A stretch of DNA of 17,801 nt from a bacterium (lineage in GTDB: Bacteria > Actinomycetota > Humimicrobiia > Humimicrobiales > Humimicrobiaceae): the NCBI GenBank assembly GCA_030611285.1, contig JAUWQC010000004.1, forward strand, positions 1 through 17,801, in the 5' to 3' direction. Of this stretch, positions 1 to 8,785 are shown in pieces. Both the position numbers and the translations under genes were made by a program. The notes under the pieces were generated by a model, which was given only the letters and a program-made list of their open reading frames with translations, made no database searches and had not been told where the DNA came from. Within the stretch, counting starts at the first letter, position 1. Every line of letters begins with the position of its first letter.

Positions 1-185
1 AAACTGATAGGAAAAAAGCAATATTTAAGGCTCTTGAAATGTCGCGAAAAAATGATGTAGTTCTTATAGCGGGAAAAGGTCATGAAAATTACCAGGAGTT
101 CAAAGATTACAGAATACCATTTTGCGATCGGGAAGTAGTAAAGGAGTGGGCTGCGGGAAAAAATGAAAGAAAAAATAAAAGTTGA
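1..185 (+). CDS. murE: UDP-MurNAc-tripeptide synthetase MurE, C-terminal end (5' truncated by window)
   Basis: Only the last 60 residues are present; the first complete codon is at 3 and the TGA is at 183-185. MurE is the cytoplasmic ligase that adds the third stem-peptide residue (meso-Dap or Lys) to UDP-MurNAc-L-Ala-D-Glu. The fragment shows the C-terminal Mur-ligase signature: a short helix, VVLIAGKGHE, then NYQEF and a CDREVV segment, which matches the family's GKGHE...DDREV ending. The residues that select Dap versus Lys lie upstream, so the substrate cannot be read here. The gene overlaps the murF start by 23 bp, and murF follows it as in most dcw clusters. Confidence 0.93.
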   Translation, partial: TDRKKAIFKALEMSRKNDVVLIAGKGHENYQEFKDYRIPFCDREVVKEWAAGKNERKNKS

Positions 186-1593
186 AAATGTAATATCCTG
201 GACAAATTGTAATTTGATTTCAGGAAATATCAAGAAGTATGTTTACAACATATCCACTGATTCCAGAACCATAAAAAGAGGGGATTTCTTTATTCCTCTG
301 GTGGGCGAAAATTATGATGGCCACGATTTTGTAGGATCAGCTATAAAAAAGGGCGCTAGCGGTTTTGTATTTGAATCAGGATATAAAGAAAAATTAACAC
401 TCTGGAAAAAGAATATAAAGCTTAAAAATTTTAATAATCTAATAATCTTGCAGGCAGATAATAATTTAATTTTTTTAGAAAATATTGCCTATAGTTATAT
501 ACGTAAATTTAATCCAACCATAATCGGTATAACCGGGAGTGTGGGTAAAACTATTACTAAAGATTTTCTGGTAAATATATTAAGTAAAGAGTATAGAGTT
601 GAATTTACCCCCAGGAACTATAATACTGAAATTGGAGTATCAAAATCTATTCTGGAAATTGACAGCCAAACAGATTTTTTTATTGCTGAACTGGGTATGA
701 GGGGAAAAGGTCAGATAGAAATGCTTTCCGGTATATGTAATTTAGATATAGGAGCTATTACGACTGTAGGTCAGTCACATATGGCTTTTTTTAAAGACTT
801 GCGTGAAATAGCCATAGCAAAAGCCGAAATAGCAGAAATTCTTTACAAAAATAATGGAATCTTGTTTTTAAATGATGACGACAAGTATACTGATTTAATA
901 GAAAAGAAAGTTAATTGTAGAATCATAAAATTCGGGAGAAATAATAATGTTGCATTTAATTTTATTGAAAAAAATATGGATGAGATGGGAAGATTTACTT
1001 TTAATTTCTATAAAGGTAGTAAGAAAATTATAGATATATATTTGAATATTCCCGGCTATCATAATATATATAATGCCTGTTGCGCGGCAGCAATATGCTC
1101 ATACTTAAATATCAATAAAGAGTTGGTTAAAGCAGGAATTGAAAGCGCAGCTACTCCCGGTTCCAGAATGGAAATTGTAAGGAAAAAAGATAAAATAATT
1201 ATAGATGATTGTTATAATGCCAGTCCGGTATCGGTTAAAAATGCTATTGATACGCTGGTTTCAATTTCAAAAAAGAAAAATATGAGAAGTGTAGCTATAT
1301 TAGGAGATATGCTGGAACTGGGTAATGATTCATTTAAGTTTCACCGGGAAATCGGGCAGTATCTGTCTGAAAAAAAGGTGGATGTCTTGATAGCTTTAGG
1401 TGATCTTGCAGAGAATATATTTGAGAGTTATAGAAATAGTAGTAATTTTAATAAAAATAAAAATCTTTGTTTTTATTTTAAAGATAAGGAAAAGCTGGGT
1501 ATGGAGATAAACAATTTTCTCAGGGCCAAAGATTTAATTTTAGTAAAAGGCTCAAGAGCAAATAAAATGGAAGATATTATTAATTTAATATAG
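163..1593 (+). CDS. murF: UDP-MurNAc-tripeptide--D-Ala-D-Ala ligase MurF
   Basis: Cytoplasmic ATP-dependent ligase that adds D-Ala-D-Ala to the UDP-MurNAc-tripeptide. At 476 aa it is of normal family length. Visible signatures in order: N-terminal substrate domain with DSRTIKRGDFFIPL (about residues 32-45); ATP loop GITGSVGKT with Lys129; NYNTEIGV; AELGMRGKGQIEML; AIAKAEIAEIL with the lysine that is normally carbamylated; C-terminal domain with DDCYNASPVSV, LGDMLELG and LVKGSRANKMEDI. The ATG start lies inside the end of murE. The nearest AAGGAG (141-146) is rather far, so translation is probably coupled to murE. D-Ala-D-Ala comes from ddl in the same cluster. Confidence 0.97.
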   Translation: MKEKIKVENVISWTNCNLISGNIKKYVYNISTDSRTIKRGDFFIPLVGENYDGHDFVGSAIKKGASGFVFESGYKEKLTLWKKNIKLKNFNNLIILQADNNLIFLENIAYSYIRKFNPTIIGITGSVGKTITKDFLVNILSKEYRVEFTPRNYNTEIGVSKSILEIDSQTDFFIAELGMRGKGQIEMLSGICNLDIGAITTVGQSHMAFFKDLREIAIAKAEIAEILYKNNGILFLNDDDKYTDLIEKKVNCRIIKFGRNNNVAFNFIEKNMDEMGRFTFNFYKGSKKIIDIYLNIPGYHNIYNACCAAAICSYLNINKELVKAGIESAATPGSRMEIVRKKDKIIIDDCYNASPVSVKNAIDTLVSISKKKNMRSVAILGDMLELGNDSFKFHREIGQYLSEKKVDVLIALGDLAENIFESYRNSSNFNKNKNLCFYFKDKEKLGMEINNFLRAKDLILVKGSRANKMEDIINLI

Positions 1594-1607
1594 GCGGAAA
1601 TTAATAT

Positions 1608-2621
1608 ATGAACTGGATATTTTTATCGGTTATAATTGGAGGTTTAATATCACTTCTGTTAACACCTCTATTTATAAAATTTCAAAAAAATAAAAAAATT
1701 GGAGAAAAAATCCGCGTCGACGGCCCAAAAACACATTCTGTTAAGACAGGAACACCAACTATGGGGGGGATAATATTTGTTCTGTCTTCCATGACTGCAT
1801 TTACTATAGTGAGTCTGATTAAATATTACCGGCATAATGTTTACAGCATAGAAGGAATATTTGTTCTTTCCATATTATTGTTATGCAGCCTGATAGGGTT
1901 TATTGATGATTATATGGCGCTTAGAAAACAGAGATCTATTGGTATAAGGGGATGGGTAAAGATTTCTCTCCTGGCTGTAGTGTGTTTATATTTCATATTA
2001 TTTTATGAATACATACTCAAAGCCAGCACTTATATAGGCATACCTTTTACTGATATAAAGGTTGAGCTGGGAAATTGGTATTACATTATTGTGGTATTGA
2101 TTATAATCAGCACCACTAATGCGGTTAATTTAACCAATGGTCTCGATGGTCTGGCAGCCGGAGCTTCATCCATTGTTCTAGCTGTATTCTGTTTCATTGC
2201 CTTTTTAGAATGGTCCATACTTGATGTTTCTTACGGAGTAGATATAGCGGTGGTTAGTGGAGGAACTCTGGCTGCGTGCATAGGATTTTTATGGTGGAAC
2301 ACGGCCCCGGCTGAAATTTTTATGGGTGATACTGGCTCTCTTGGACTGGGTGGACTGATTGCAGCAGTTGCTATAATTTTAAAACAGGAAATTTTACTAA
2401 TTGTAATTGGGGGACTTTTTGTTATTGAAACGTTATCGGTGATTATTCAGGTTTTCTGGTTTAAAGTTTTTAAGAAAAGAGTATTTAAAATGGCTCCCAT
2501 TCATCATCATTTTGAGCTTCTTGGATGGCTGGAGATAAAAGTTATTATAAGATTCTGGCTGATATGTGTCTTATTTGCAGGGGTAGGATTTTTTATTTAT
2601 TACTTAAAGTTTATAGATTGA
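1608..2621 (+). CDS. mraY: Phospho-MurNAc-pentapeptide translocase MraY
   Basis: Integral membrane enzyme that transfers phospho-MurNAc-pentapeptide from UDP to undecaprenyl phosphate, giving lipid I. At 337 aa with about ten hydrophobic segments it fits the family. Motifs seen: GPKTHSVKTGTPTMGG near the N-terminus; IDDY with Asp100/Asp101; NAVNLTNGLDGLAAG with Asp180; FMGDTGSLGLGG with Asp241; and the APIHHHFE loop with His299-301. These are the known Mg2+ and substrate residues of the family, and none is missing. The start lies 14 bp after murF behind a short GGCGG sequence. The stop overlaps the proposed TTG start of murD (TTGA). Confidence 0.97.
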   Translation: MNWIFLSVIIGGLISLLLTPLFIKFQKNKKIGEKIRVDGPKTHSVKTGTPTMGGIIFVLSSMTAFTIVSLIKYYRHNVYSIEGIFVLSILLLCSLIGFIDDYMALRKQRSIGIRGWVKISLLAVVCLYFILFYEYILKASTYIGIPFTDIKVELGNWYYIIVVLIIISTTNAVNLTNGLDGLAAGASSIVLAVFCFIAFLEWSILDVSYGVDIAVVSGGTLAACIGFLWWNTAPAEIFMGDTGSLGLGGLIAAVAIILKQEILLIVIGGLFVIETLSVIIQVFWFKVFKKRVFKMAPIHHHFELLGWLEIKVIIRFWLICVLFAGVGFFIYYLKFID

Positions 2622-4090
2622 AAAAATTTAAAAGAAAATTTAATCTGGTTAGAGATAAAAATTTATTGGTAATTGGTCTTGGAAGGACAGGAATATCCGT
2701 AATTGGAAAGATACTTAATTTTTGCTCGTCAATAACTGGAATTGATAGTAATCCTGACCTGAATCTGGAAGATGCATTTAATAAGTATCATGATATCAGT
2801 AGTAATAATTTAGAGGTAATATTAGGTAAAGACACATTAGAAGAAAAAGAAGTCATAGAAAAAATTGATCTTGCGATAATAAGTCCTGGTGTTCCTGATA
2901 ATGCGCCGATAATTAAACTTGCCCGGGAAAATAAAATTCCTGTCTGGAGTGAATTAGAACTGGCGTGGAAATTGTTAAGTAAAGAAGAACAGGTCAGGAC
3001 TATTGCTGTCACTGGCACTAATGGCAAAACAACAGTGGTGACTCTGATTGGAAAAATTCTTAATGATTCCGGAAATAATTGTATAGTCTGTGGAAATGTT
3101 GGTCTGCCGTTGATTGAAACCATAGATACAGAAAATAAGTACGACAGCAATTCGCGAGAAAATTTAATCAGGGTCATAGAGGTTAGCAGCTTTCAATTGG
3201 AGAGAATATACCACTTCAAACCTCATATTAGTGTAATATTAAATATCACCAGCGATCATATAGACAGACATAAATCTTTTGAAAACTATGGTGACCTGAA
3301 ATTAAAGTTACTGGCAAATCAGAATGAAGATGACTGGTCAATTGTAAATATAGATGACCTGTATATAAATAAAAAAATTAAAGCTATCTCCAGAAGGCAA
3401 AATATACTGCCGGAATTTATTAAGTTTGGTCTGGAACCGGAAGATGACACAAACATTTTTTATAAAGATAATTATATTTACTACCAGATAGAAAGGAGCA
3501 GGGGGAAAATAAATATAGAAAATACTTCTTTGAAAGGCAAACATAATATTTCTAATATTATGGCCTCTATTGCGCCGACGATACTGATGAATATAAATGA
3601 AAAAAATATCGAAAAATCAATTAAAAATTTTAAGCCTCTAGACCATAGACTGGAATTTTTAGGTTATATGAACAATATAAGATGCTTTAATGATTCAAAA
3701 TCAACTAATCCGGATGCAACTATGGTCGCTATTAATGATTTTGGTAAGGAAATTACATTGATTATGGGTGGCAAAGATAAAGATATGGATTTTTCTGAAT
3801 TGATTTCAGTTCTAAACAAAAAAGTTAAAAACTTAATTTTGATAGGAGAAACTGCTCCCAGGATTTATGACCAGGTAATAGGAAGCCACTATGATTATAA
3901 AATATATAAGTGCAGCACGCTTGAAGCAGCAGTTAAAAAAGGATTTAAAGTTGCCGGCCCCGGGGAAGTCCTGATGCTCTCTCCTGCCTGCGCCAGTATG
4001 GATATGTTTAAAGATTATATAGAGAGAGGAAACAGGTTTAAAAGCTTAGTAATCTCAGAAAAAATCAGATACCATGGAAAAAAGAATTAA
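2618..4090 (+). CDS. murD: UDP-MurNAc-L-Ala:D-Glu ligase MurD
   Basis: Cytoplasmic ligase that adds D-Glu to UDP-MurNAc-L-Ala. I place the start at TTG 2618, which overlaps the mraY stop as TTGA and gives 490 aa; the frame is also open further upstream, but only inside mraY. Motifs: VIGLGRTGIS Rossmann-like loop; ISPGVP; ATP loop GTNGKTT with Lys137; SSFQLE; NITSDHIDRH; the lysine in YGDLK expected to be carbamylated; FNDSKSTNPDAT; MGGKDKDMDF; LSPACASMDMFKDYIERG. It is slightly longer than the usual 440-460 aa. No good Shine-Dalgarno precedes 2618, so start choice is moderate; coupling to mraY is the likely mode of initiation. Confidence 0.95.
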   Translation: MKKFKRKFNLVRDKNLLVIGLGRTGISVIGKILNFCSSITGIDSNPDLNLEDAFNKYHDISSNNLEVILGKDTLEEKEVIEKIDLAIISPGVPDNAPIIKLARENKIPVWSELELAWKLLSKEEQVRTIAVTGTNGKTTVVTLIGKILNDSGNNCIVCGNVGLPLIETIDTENKYDSNSRENLIRVIEVSSFQLERIYHFKPHISVILNITSDHIDRHKSFENYGDLKLKLLANQNEDDWSIVNIDDLYINKKIKAISRRQNILPEFIKFGLEPEDDTNIFYKDNYIYYQIERSRGKINIENTSLKGKHNISNIMASIAPTILMNINEKNIEKSIKNFKPLDHRLEFLGYMNNIRCFNDSKSTNPDATMVAINDFGKEITLIMGGKDKDMDFSELISVLNKKVKNLILIGETAPRIYDQVIGSHYDYKIYKCSTLEAAVKKGFKVAGPGEVLMLSPACASMDMFKDYIERGNRFKSLVISEKIRYHGKKN

Positions 4091-5258
4091 TATCAAAAGA
4101 CGCAGTTTTCTGAAAGTTGATATAGAATATTATTTTCTATTTATTTTGACTTTAATATTATCAATAATCGGATTAATAATGATATCGAGCTCCTCAGCTT
4201 CAATAGGAGAGAGATATTTTAACGATCCCTATTGGTTTATCAGAAGACAGATAATATGGTGGGCTATATCCTTTATATTTTTCATTCTGGCTTCAAGAAT
4301 AAATTACCATTATTACCAGAAATTATCTAATTTTATAATAATTATACTAATTGTACTGCTTACTCTGGTCCTTATTCCTGGTATTGGAATTGAAGTTAAC
4401 GGTTACAGAAGATGGATAGATTTAGGGTTTTTCAGCGTCCAGCCTTCCGAGTTTGCAAAAATAGCTCTGGTTATATTTTTTTCCAGCAGCCTTGATAGAA
4501 AATATAAAGATAATAAACATATTAAAAATATAGTTTTACCATCATTTTTTATTTTGTGTGTGGTTACTATTTTAATATTCCTGGAGCCAGATTTAGGATC
4601 TGTAATTGTTATATGGTTGATTGTATTTATAGTTTTATTTGCAGGTGGGTTAAAATTTAAGCATTTATTTGGTTTAGGATTTATCGGGCTTGCAGTAACG
4701 GTAAGTTATTTGTTTTTAGAAGATTATAGAAGAGAAAGAATTTTTGACTTTATTGAAAGAATTTCAGCCATAATTAAGGGAACAGGAGAAAGTGTAGGAA
4801 CTGCTAACTTTCAGATATCGCAATCATTAATTGCCCTGGGTTCGGGAAATTTAACAGGATTAGGTCTGGGTAATAGCGTACAAAAATACTCTTATCTTCC
4901 GGAATCGCATACCGATTTTATTTTTGCCATTATTGGTGAAGAATTAGGTCTGGTAGGTACTGTACTTATAGTAGTCTTATTCATCCTTTTTATGTTTTTT
5001 GGGGTCAGGGTTTGCATTAAGACAAAGGATTATTTTGGCAGGGTAATGGCAGTAGGTCTTACCAGCACTATAGTGGTACCGGCAATAATTAATATTTCTG
5101 TGGTTATTGGGATGGCCCCTGTTACCGGTTTAACATTGCCTTTCATTAGTTTCGGTGGGTCATCACTGCTTACAAGTATGATAAGTGTAGGTATACTATT
5201 AAATATATCCAGGAATAATACATCGTCTGAAAGAATTCAGAATGATGTGGATAATTAA
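4074..5258 (+). CDS. ftsW: Septal peptidoglycan polymerase FtsW (SEDS family)
   Basis: SEDS-family membrane glycosyltransferase that polymerises lipid II at the septum with a partner class B PBP (not in the window). It has 394 aa, about ten membrane segments and a short basic N-terminal tail. Diagnostic motifs: GYRRWIDLG...QPSEFAK (about residues 108-128); GLGLGNSVQKYSYLPESHTDF, whose Asp281 corresponds to the essential aspartate of SEDS proteins; IGEELGLVG; and LPFISFGGSS near the C-terminus. Position between murD and murG favours FtsW over its paralogue RodA. The start overlaps murD by 17 bp and has no clear ribosome binding site, so translational coupling is likely. Confidence 0.94.
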   Translation: MEKRINIKRRSFLKVDIEYYFLFILTLILSIIGLIMISSSSASIGERYFNDPYWFIRRQIIWWAISFIFFILASRINYHYYQKLSNFIIIILIVLLTLVLIPGIGIEVNGYRRWIDLGFFSVQPSEFAKIALVIFFSSSLDRKYKDNKHIKNIVLPSFFILCVVTILIFLEPDLGSVIVIWLIVFIVLFAGGLKFKHLFGLGFIGLAVTVSYLFLEDYRRERIFDFIERISAIIKGTGESVGTANFQISQSLIALGSGNLTGLGLGNSVQKYSYLPESHTDFIFAIIGEELGLVGTVLIVVLFILFMFFGVRVCIKTKDYFGRVMAVGLTSTIVVPAIINISVVIGMAPVTGLTLPFISFGGSSLLTSMISVGILLNISRNNTSSERIQNDVDN

Positions 5259-5300
5259 AATAAGGTAATTTCAGATTTAAGTTTAGTGGGTAGGATTTGG

Positions 5301-6431
5301 ATGAGAAAAAAAATATTAATATGTGGCGGAGGAACTGGCGGGCACATATATCCGGCTCTGGCAATAATAGAATACATCAAAGATAGCTATCCTTTAGATG
5401 AGCTTCTTTTCATTGGAACCGAAAGGGGATTGGGAAGAAAGCTTATACCACAATCCGGTGTAAATTATAAGACAGTAAAATCCCGTGGATTAATTTTAGA
5501 TGGCAGCATATCCAGGAAAATTTTAAATATAATAAAGTTTTTTTATTCTTTGGCTCTAGGTTTTTTACAATCATTTAAGATAGTGCTGAAGTTTAAACCT
5601 GATATAATACTGGGTATGGGCGGTTATATCTGCGCCCCTGTTCTTTTAGCTGGTATTTTTATGGGTCGAAAAATAACCTTGCATGAACAGAATTATATTC
5701 CCGGGAGGTTGAACAGTTTTTTTTCAAGATTTGCGCGGTATATTTTTATTAGTTTTAGTGATACAGATAAATATCTTAAAGTAAAAAAAAATAAAATAAT
5801 TTTTACCGGAAATCCGGTGAGAAAGGCTGTAGGACAATCAAAAAATATCAAGCCAGAATTTGAGAAATGGGGACTGGAAAAAGGGCGATTTACCATAGTT
5901 GCTTTTGGTGGTAGTCTGGGTGCTGAAAAAATAAACAATACGGTAATTAATTTGTATAATTATTTTAAAGATAATGATAAAATTCAGATTTTACTTATTT
6001 GCGGCAGCCGTTTCTACAACCAATTAGTAAAAAGTGAAAAGAATATTATTGAATCTAAAGGTAAATTTATTTTAAAAATTTTCCCATACATAAGTGAGAT
6101 GCAAGAAATATATAGAATATCAAATGTAATAATTTCCAGGGCAGGAGCAAATACTATATCTGAAATAATTGAATGCAATATACCTGCGATACTTATACCT
6201 TATCCTTATGCGGTGGCTAATCACCAGTTCTATAATGCAGATTTCCTGGCCAGGAAAGGAAAAGCTATTCTGATTGAAGATAAAGATTTAAATGAAGAAA
6301 AAATAATTAAAATTATAGAATTGCTTATTAAGGATGATAGAAAAAGATATAAAGAAATGAAAAATATAGAAATTAGAGATGTTAAAACTAATAGTGCAGA
6401 GATTATTGCTTCAAAACTGATGGAGAACTAA
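5301..6431 (+). CDS. murG: Lipid II synthase MurG (UDP-GlcNAc transferase)
   Basis: Membrane-associated GT-B glycosyltransferase that adds GlcNAc to lipid I to make lipid II. I chose ATG 5301 (376 aa) rather than the in-frame GTG at 5286, because AGGA at 5292-5295 is properly spaced for the ATG and the family begins only a few residues before its first glycine loop. Motifs: GGGTGGHIYPAL (residues about 8-19) with the catalytic His; GMGGYICAP; HEQNYIPGRLN; TGNPVRK; FGGSLGAEKIN; and the UDP-GlcNAc site SRAGANTISEI followed by PYPYAVANHQ. Length and all key residues are normal. It lies 42 bp after ftsW and 1 bp before murC. Confidence 0.96.
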   Translation: MRKKILICGGGTGGHIYPALAIIEYIKDSYPLDELLFIGTERGLGRKLIPQSGVNYKTVKSRGLILDGSISRKILNIIKFFYSLALGFLQSFKIVLKFKPDIILGMGGYICAPVLLAGIFMGRKITLHEQNYIPGRLNSFFSRFARYIFISFSDTDKYLKVKKNKIIFTGNPVRKAVGQSKNIKPEFEKWGLEKGRFTIVAFGGSLGAEKINNTVINLYNYFKDNDKIQILLICGSRFYNQLVKSEKNIIESKGKFILKIFPYISEMQEIYRISNVIISRAGANTISEIIECNIPAILIPYPYAVANHQFYNADFLARKGKAILIEDKDLNEEKIIKIIELLIKDDRKRYKEMKNIEIRDVKTNSAEIIASKLMEN

Positions 6432-6432
6432 A

Positions 6433-7824
6433 TTGGAGAATACTGATAATATTTTAAAAAGAAATAAAAGGTGTTTTTTAATTGGAATAGGTGGAGCCGG
6501 AATGAGCGCCATAGCTCTGGTACTCCATGGAATGGGATTTGTAGTTTCAGGTTCCGATATAAAAGAATCCCGCTATACAAATGTTTTAAAAAATGAAGGT
6601 ATCAAAATTATTATCGGCCATAGTAAAAAAAATATTGAAGGCGCAGATATAGTGGTCTATTCTACAGCAATACCTTGCGATAATCTGGAAATAGAGACTG
6701 CCAGAGAAAGAAAGATTCCTATACTTGCCCGTTCTGATATATTAGCCTGGATTTTAAATAGTAGAAAGGGAATAGCTATTTCCGGGACTCATGGAAAGAC
6801 CACCACTACTTCTATGACTTCTTTAATTTTTAGAGGATTGGGTCTCGATCCTACCATAGTGGTTGGGGGAGAATTAAATGAGCTGGGATCAAATGCAAGG
6901 TATGGAAAGGGAGATTATGTAATAGCTGAAGCGTGTGAAAGTGATGGATCTTTCTTAAAATATAAGCCTTCTGTAAGTGTTGTTACAAATATTGAAGGAG
7001 ATCACTTTGATTTCTATAAAAACATTGAAGAAATAAAACAAAACTTTTTAAAATTTATTGGAAATACCAGATCCGGGGGTCTGGTAATCTTGAATGGTGA
7101 TGAAATATATCTTCAGGATTTTTTTAAATCCGATGATAAAAAGATTATTTATTATGGAATCAATACCGAAAATCATATTTATGCTGAAAATATAAAATTT
7201 TCTAATTTTACTTCCTCTTATGCTCTGGTTACTGGCAAGGGTAAAAAAACTAAAAAAATAAAAATCAAGTTAAATGTGCCCGGCATTCATAATATAAGGA
7301 ACAGCCTGGCTGCTTTTGCAGTATGCTATGGTCTGAATCTGGATATGGAAAGAGCTGCTGATATATTAAAGTTTTTTACGGGAGTTAAAAGGAGATTTGA
7401 AAAAAGAGGGGAGAAGAAAGGCGCTGTAATTTTTGATGATTATGCTCACCATCCTTCGGAAGTAAAAGCAACTCTGGAGGCTGCAGCAGAAGAAAAAAAT
7501 AAAAGAATAATCACAGTTTTTCAACCGCACAGATATTCGCGGCTGGCCAATCTAAAAGATAAATTCAACAGTTGTTTTAATATGAGTGATATCCTGATTA
7601 TTACTGATGTTTATGGTTCAGGTGAACAGCCAATTCCAGGTATTACCGGTAAAATTTTAATTGATAATATAATAGACAGCGGTTTTAAAAATAAAATAAT
7701 TTATATTCCAAATCTTCGGGATGTAACTAAATATCTTGAGCTCAATATGAGAAGCAATGATATGATTCTGTTAATGGGGGCTGGAGATATCACCAGGGTT
7801 ACAGATGAAATATTAAAATCTTAA
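6433..7824 (+). CDS. murC: UDP-MurNAc--L-alanine ligase MurC
   Basis: Cytoplasmic ligase that starts the stem peptide by adding L-Ala to UDP-MurNAc. It has 463 aa, the usual length. The TTG start at 6433 is supported by GGAGA at 6422-6426. Motifs: IGIGGAGMSAIAL nucleotide-sugar loop; STAIP; ATP loop SGTHGKTTTT with Lys122; EACESDGSFL; TNIEGDHFDFY; GVKRRFEKRG; DDYAHHPSEVKATL; FQPHRYSRL; LLMGAGDI near the end. No domain is missing and it is not fused to murB or ddl, which follow as separate genes. Confidence 0.97.
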   Translation: MENTDNILKRNKRCFLIGIGGAGMSAIALVLHGMGFVVSGSDIKESRYTNVLKNEGIKIIIGHSKKNIEGADIVVYSTAIPCDNLEIETARERKIPILARSDILAWILNSRKGIAISGTHGKTTTTSMTSLIFRGLGLDPTIVVGGELNELGSNARYGKGDYVIAEACESDGSFLKYKPSVSVVTNIEGDHFDFYKNIEEIKQNFLKFIGNTRSGGLVILNGDEIYLQDFFKSDDKKIIYYGINTENHIYAENIKFSNFTSSYALVTGKGKKTKKIKIKLNVPGIHNIRNSLAAFAVCYGLNLDMERAADILKFFTGVKRRFEKRGEKKGAVIFDDYAHHPSEVKATLEAAAEEKNKRIITVFQPHRYSRLANLKDKFNSCFNMSDILIITDVYGSGEQPIPGITGKILIDNIIDSGFKNKIIYIPNLRDVTKYLELNMRSNDMILLMGAGDITRVTDEILKS

Positions 7825-7833
7825 GTTAATGAC

Positions 7834-8784
7834 ATGGAACTTGAGAGATTGAGAAAATTAAAACTAACCAGGGAAGAAATTAAAAGGGTAATTAAAGATA
7901 CTAAACTGGATAATATAATATTTGATGTGGACACATCTGAATTAACCTCTATTAAAGCTGGTGGTAGGGCATTATGTTATTTTGTAGCAGATAAAATGAG
8001 AGATTTAAAAAAAATGATCGAGACCTGTACGGAGAACCAAATTGACCTTATGGTAATCGGAGATGGCACTAATATTTTGTTTAGTGATAAATATATTGAC
8101 CTGGTACTATTAAAACTGGGCAGGGATTTTGATTATCTGGAGTTTTCAGATGAGAATAAAATTACAGCAGGGGCTGCCTATAAACTTTTAAAATTTGTGG
8201 TTGCAGCTGCGGCCAGGAGATACGACTTTTCCAACCTTGCTGGTATACCTGGTACTATAGGTGGAAGTGTTATAGGCAATAGTGGAAGTAAATATAAAGG
8301 AATTTGCGATTTTGTGGAAAGGGTAAGCTATATTTCAAATAAAGGAGGAAATATAAGGGAAGAGACTATTGGTTTGGGTGATGGTGACTTTGGTTACAGG
8401 CATTTTTATATCCCGGATTTAATAGTTATTACCAGAATAGTTTTGAATGCCCGAAAGTCTGATAGAAATAATATTTTAGAAAAAATCGCAAGCAGCATAA
8501 AAAATAAAAAACTAACTCAACCGGTTAATGTTAAAAGTTCAGGCTGTTTTTTTAAAAACATCATTGGTTGCCCTGAATCTACTGGAGAATTAATAGAGAA
8601 GTGTGGACTTAAAGGATTTATTTATGGTGGTGCCAGGATTTCGGATAAACATGCTAATTTTATTGAAAATTTTGATAATGCCAGTTCAGAAGATATATTT
8701 ATCCTTTCAAAAATAGTAAAAGATATGGTTATGAATAAGTTTAAAATGGAGTTAGAATATGAAGTAAAGGTAGTTGGATTTTGA
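7834..8784 (+). CDS. murB: UDP-N-acetylenolpyruvoylglucosamine reductase MurB
   Basis: FAD- and NADPH-dependent reductase that completes UDP-MurNAc. It has 316 aa, the length of the shorter (type II) MurB proteins. Motifs: IKAGGRA; FAD-binding GDGTNILFSD; LAGIPGTIGGSVIGNSG; FGYRHFYIP with the Tyr/Arg pair of the active site; QPVNVKSSGCFFKN; ISDKHANFIEN; C-terminal LEYEVKVVG. Cys238 stands where E. coli MurB has the proton-donating Ser; a Cys here is, from memory, common in other bacteria. The ATG has no recognisable Shine-Dalgarno; an in-frame TTG lies at 7849. The gene follows murC by 9 bp. Confidence 0.95.
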   Translation: MELERLRKLKLTREEIKRVIKDTKLDNIIFDVDTSELTSIKAGGRALCYFVADKMRDLKKMIETCTENQIDLMVIGDGTNILFSDKYIDLVLLKLGRDFDYLEFSDENKITAGAAYKLLKFVVAAAARRYDFSNLAGIPGTIGGSVIGNSGSKYKGICDFVERVSYISNKGGNIREETIGLGDGDFGYRHFYIPDLIVITRIVLNARKSDRNNILEKIASSIKNKKLTQPVNVKSSGCFFKNIIGCPESTGELIEKCGLKGFIYGGARISDKHANFIENFDNASSEDIFILSKIVKDMVMNKFKMELEYEVKVVGF

Positions 8785-8785
8785 T

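Noticed and set aside
2525..2617. Longer murD starting at 2525
   Set aside because: It would lie wholly inside mraY and add residues with no family counterpart; TTG 2618 overlapping the mraY stop is more plausible.
2788..3177. 129-codon ORF on the - strand within murD
   Set aside because: It is a shadow of murD, whose ATP loop and other motifs lie in the + frame; no recognisable protein features.
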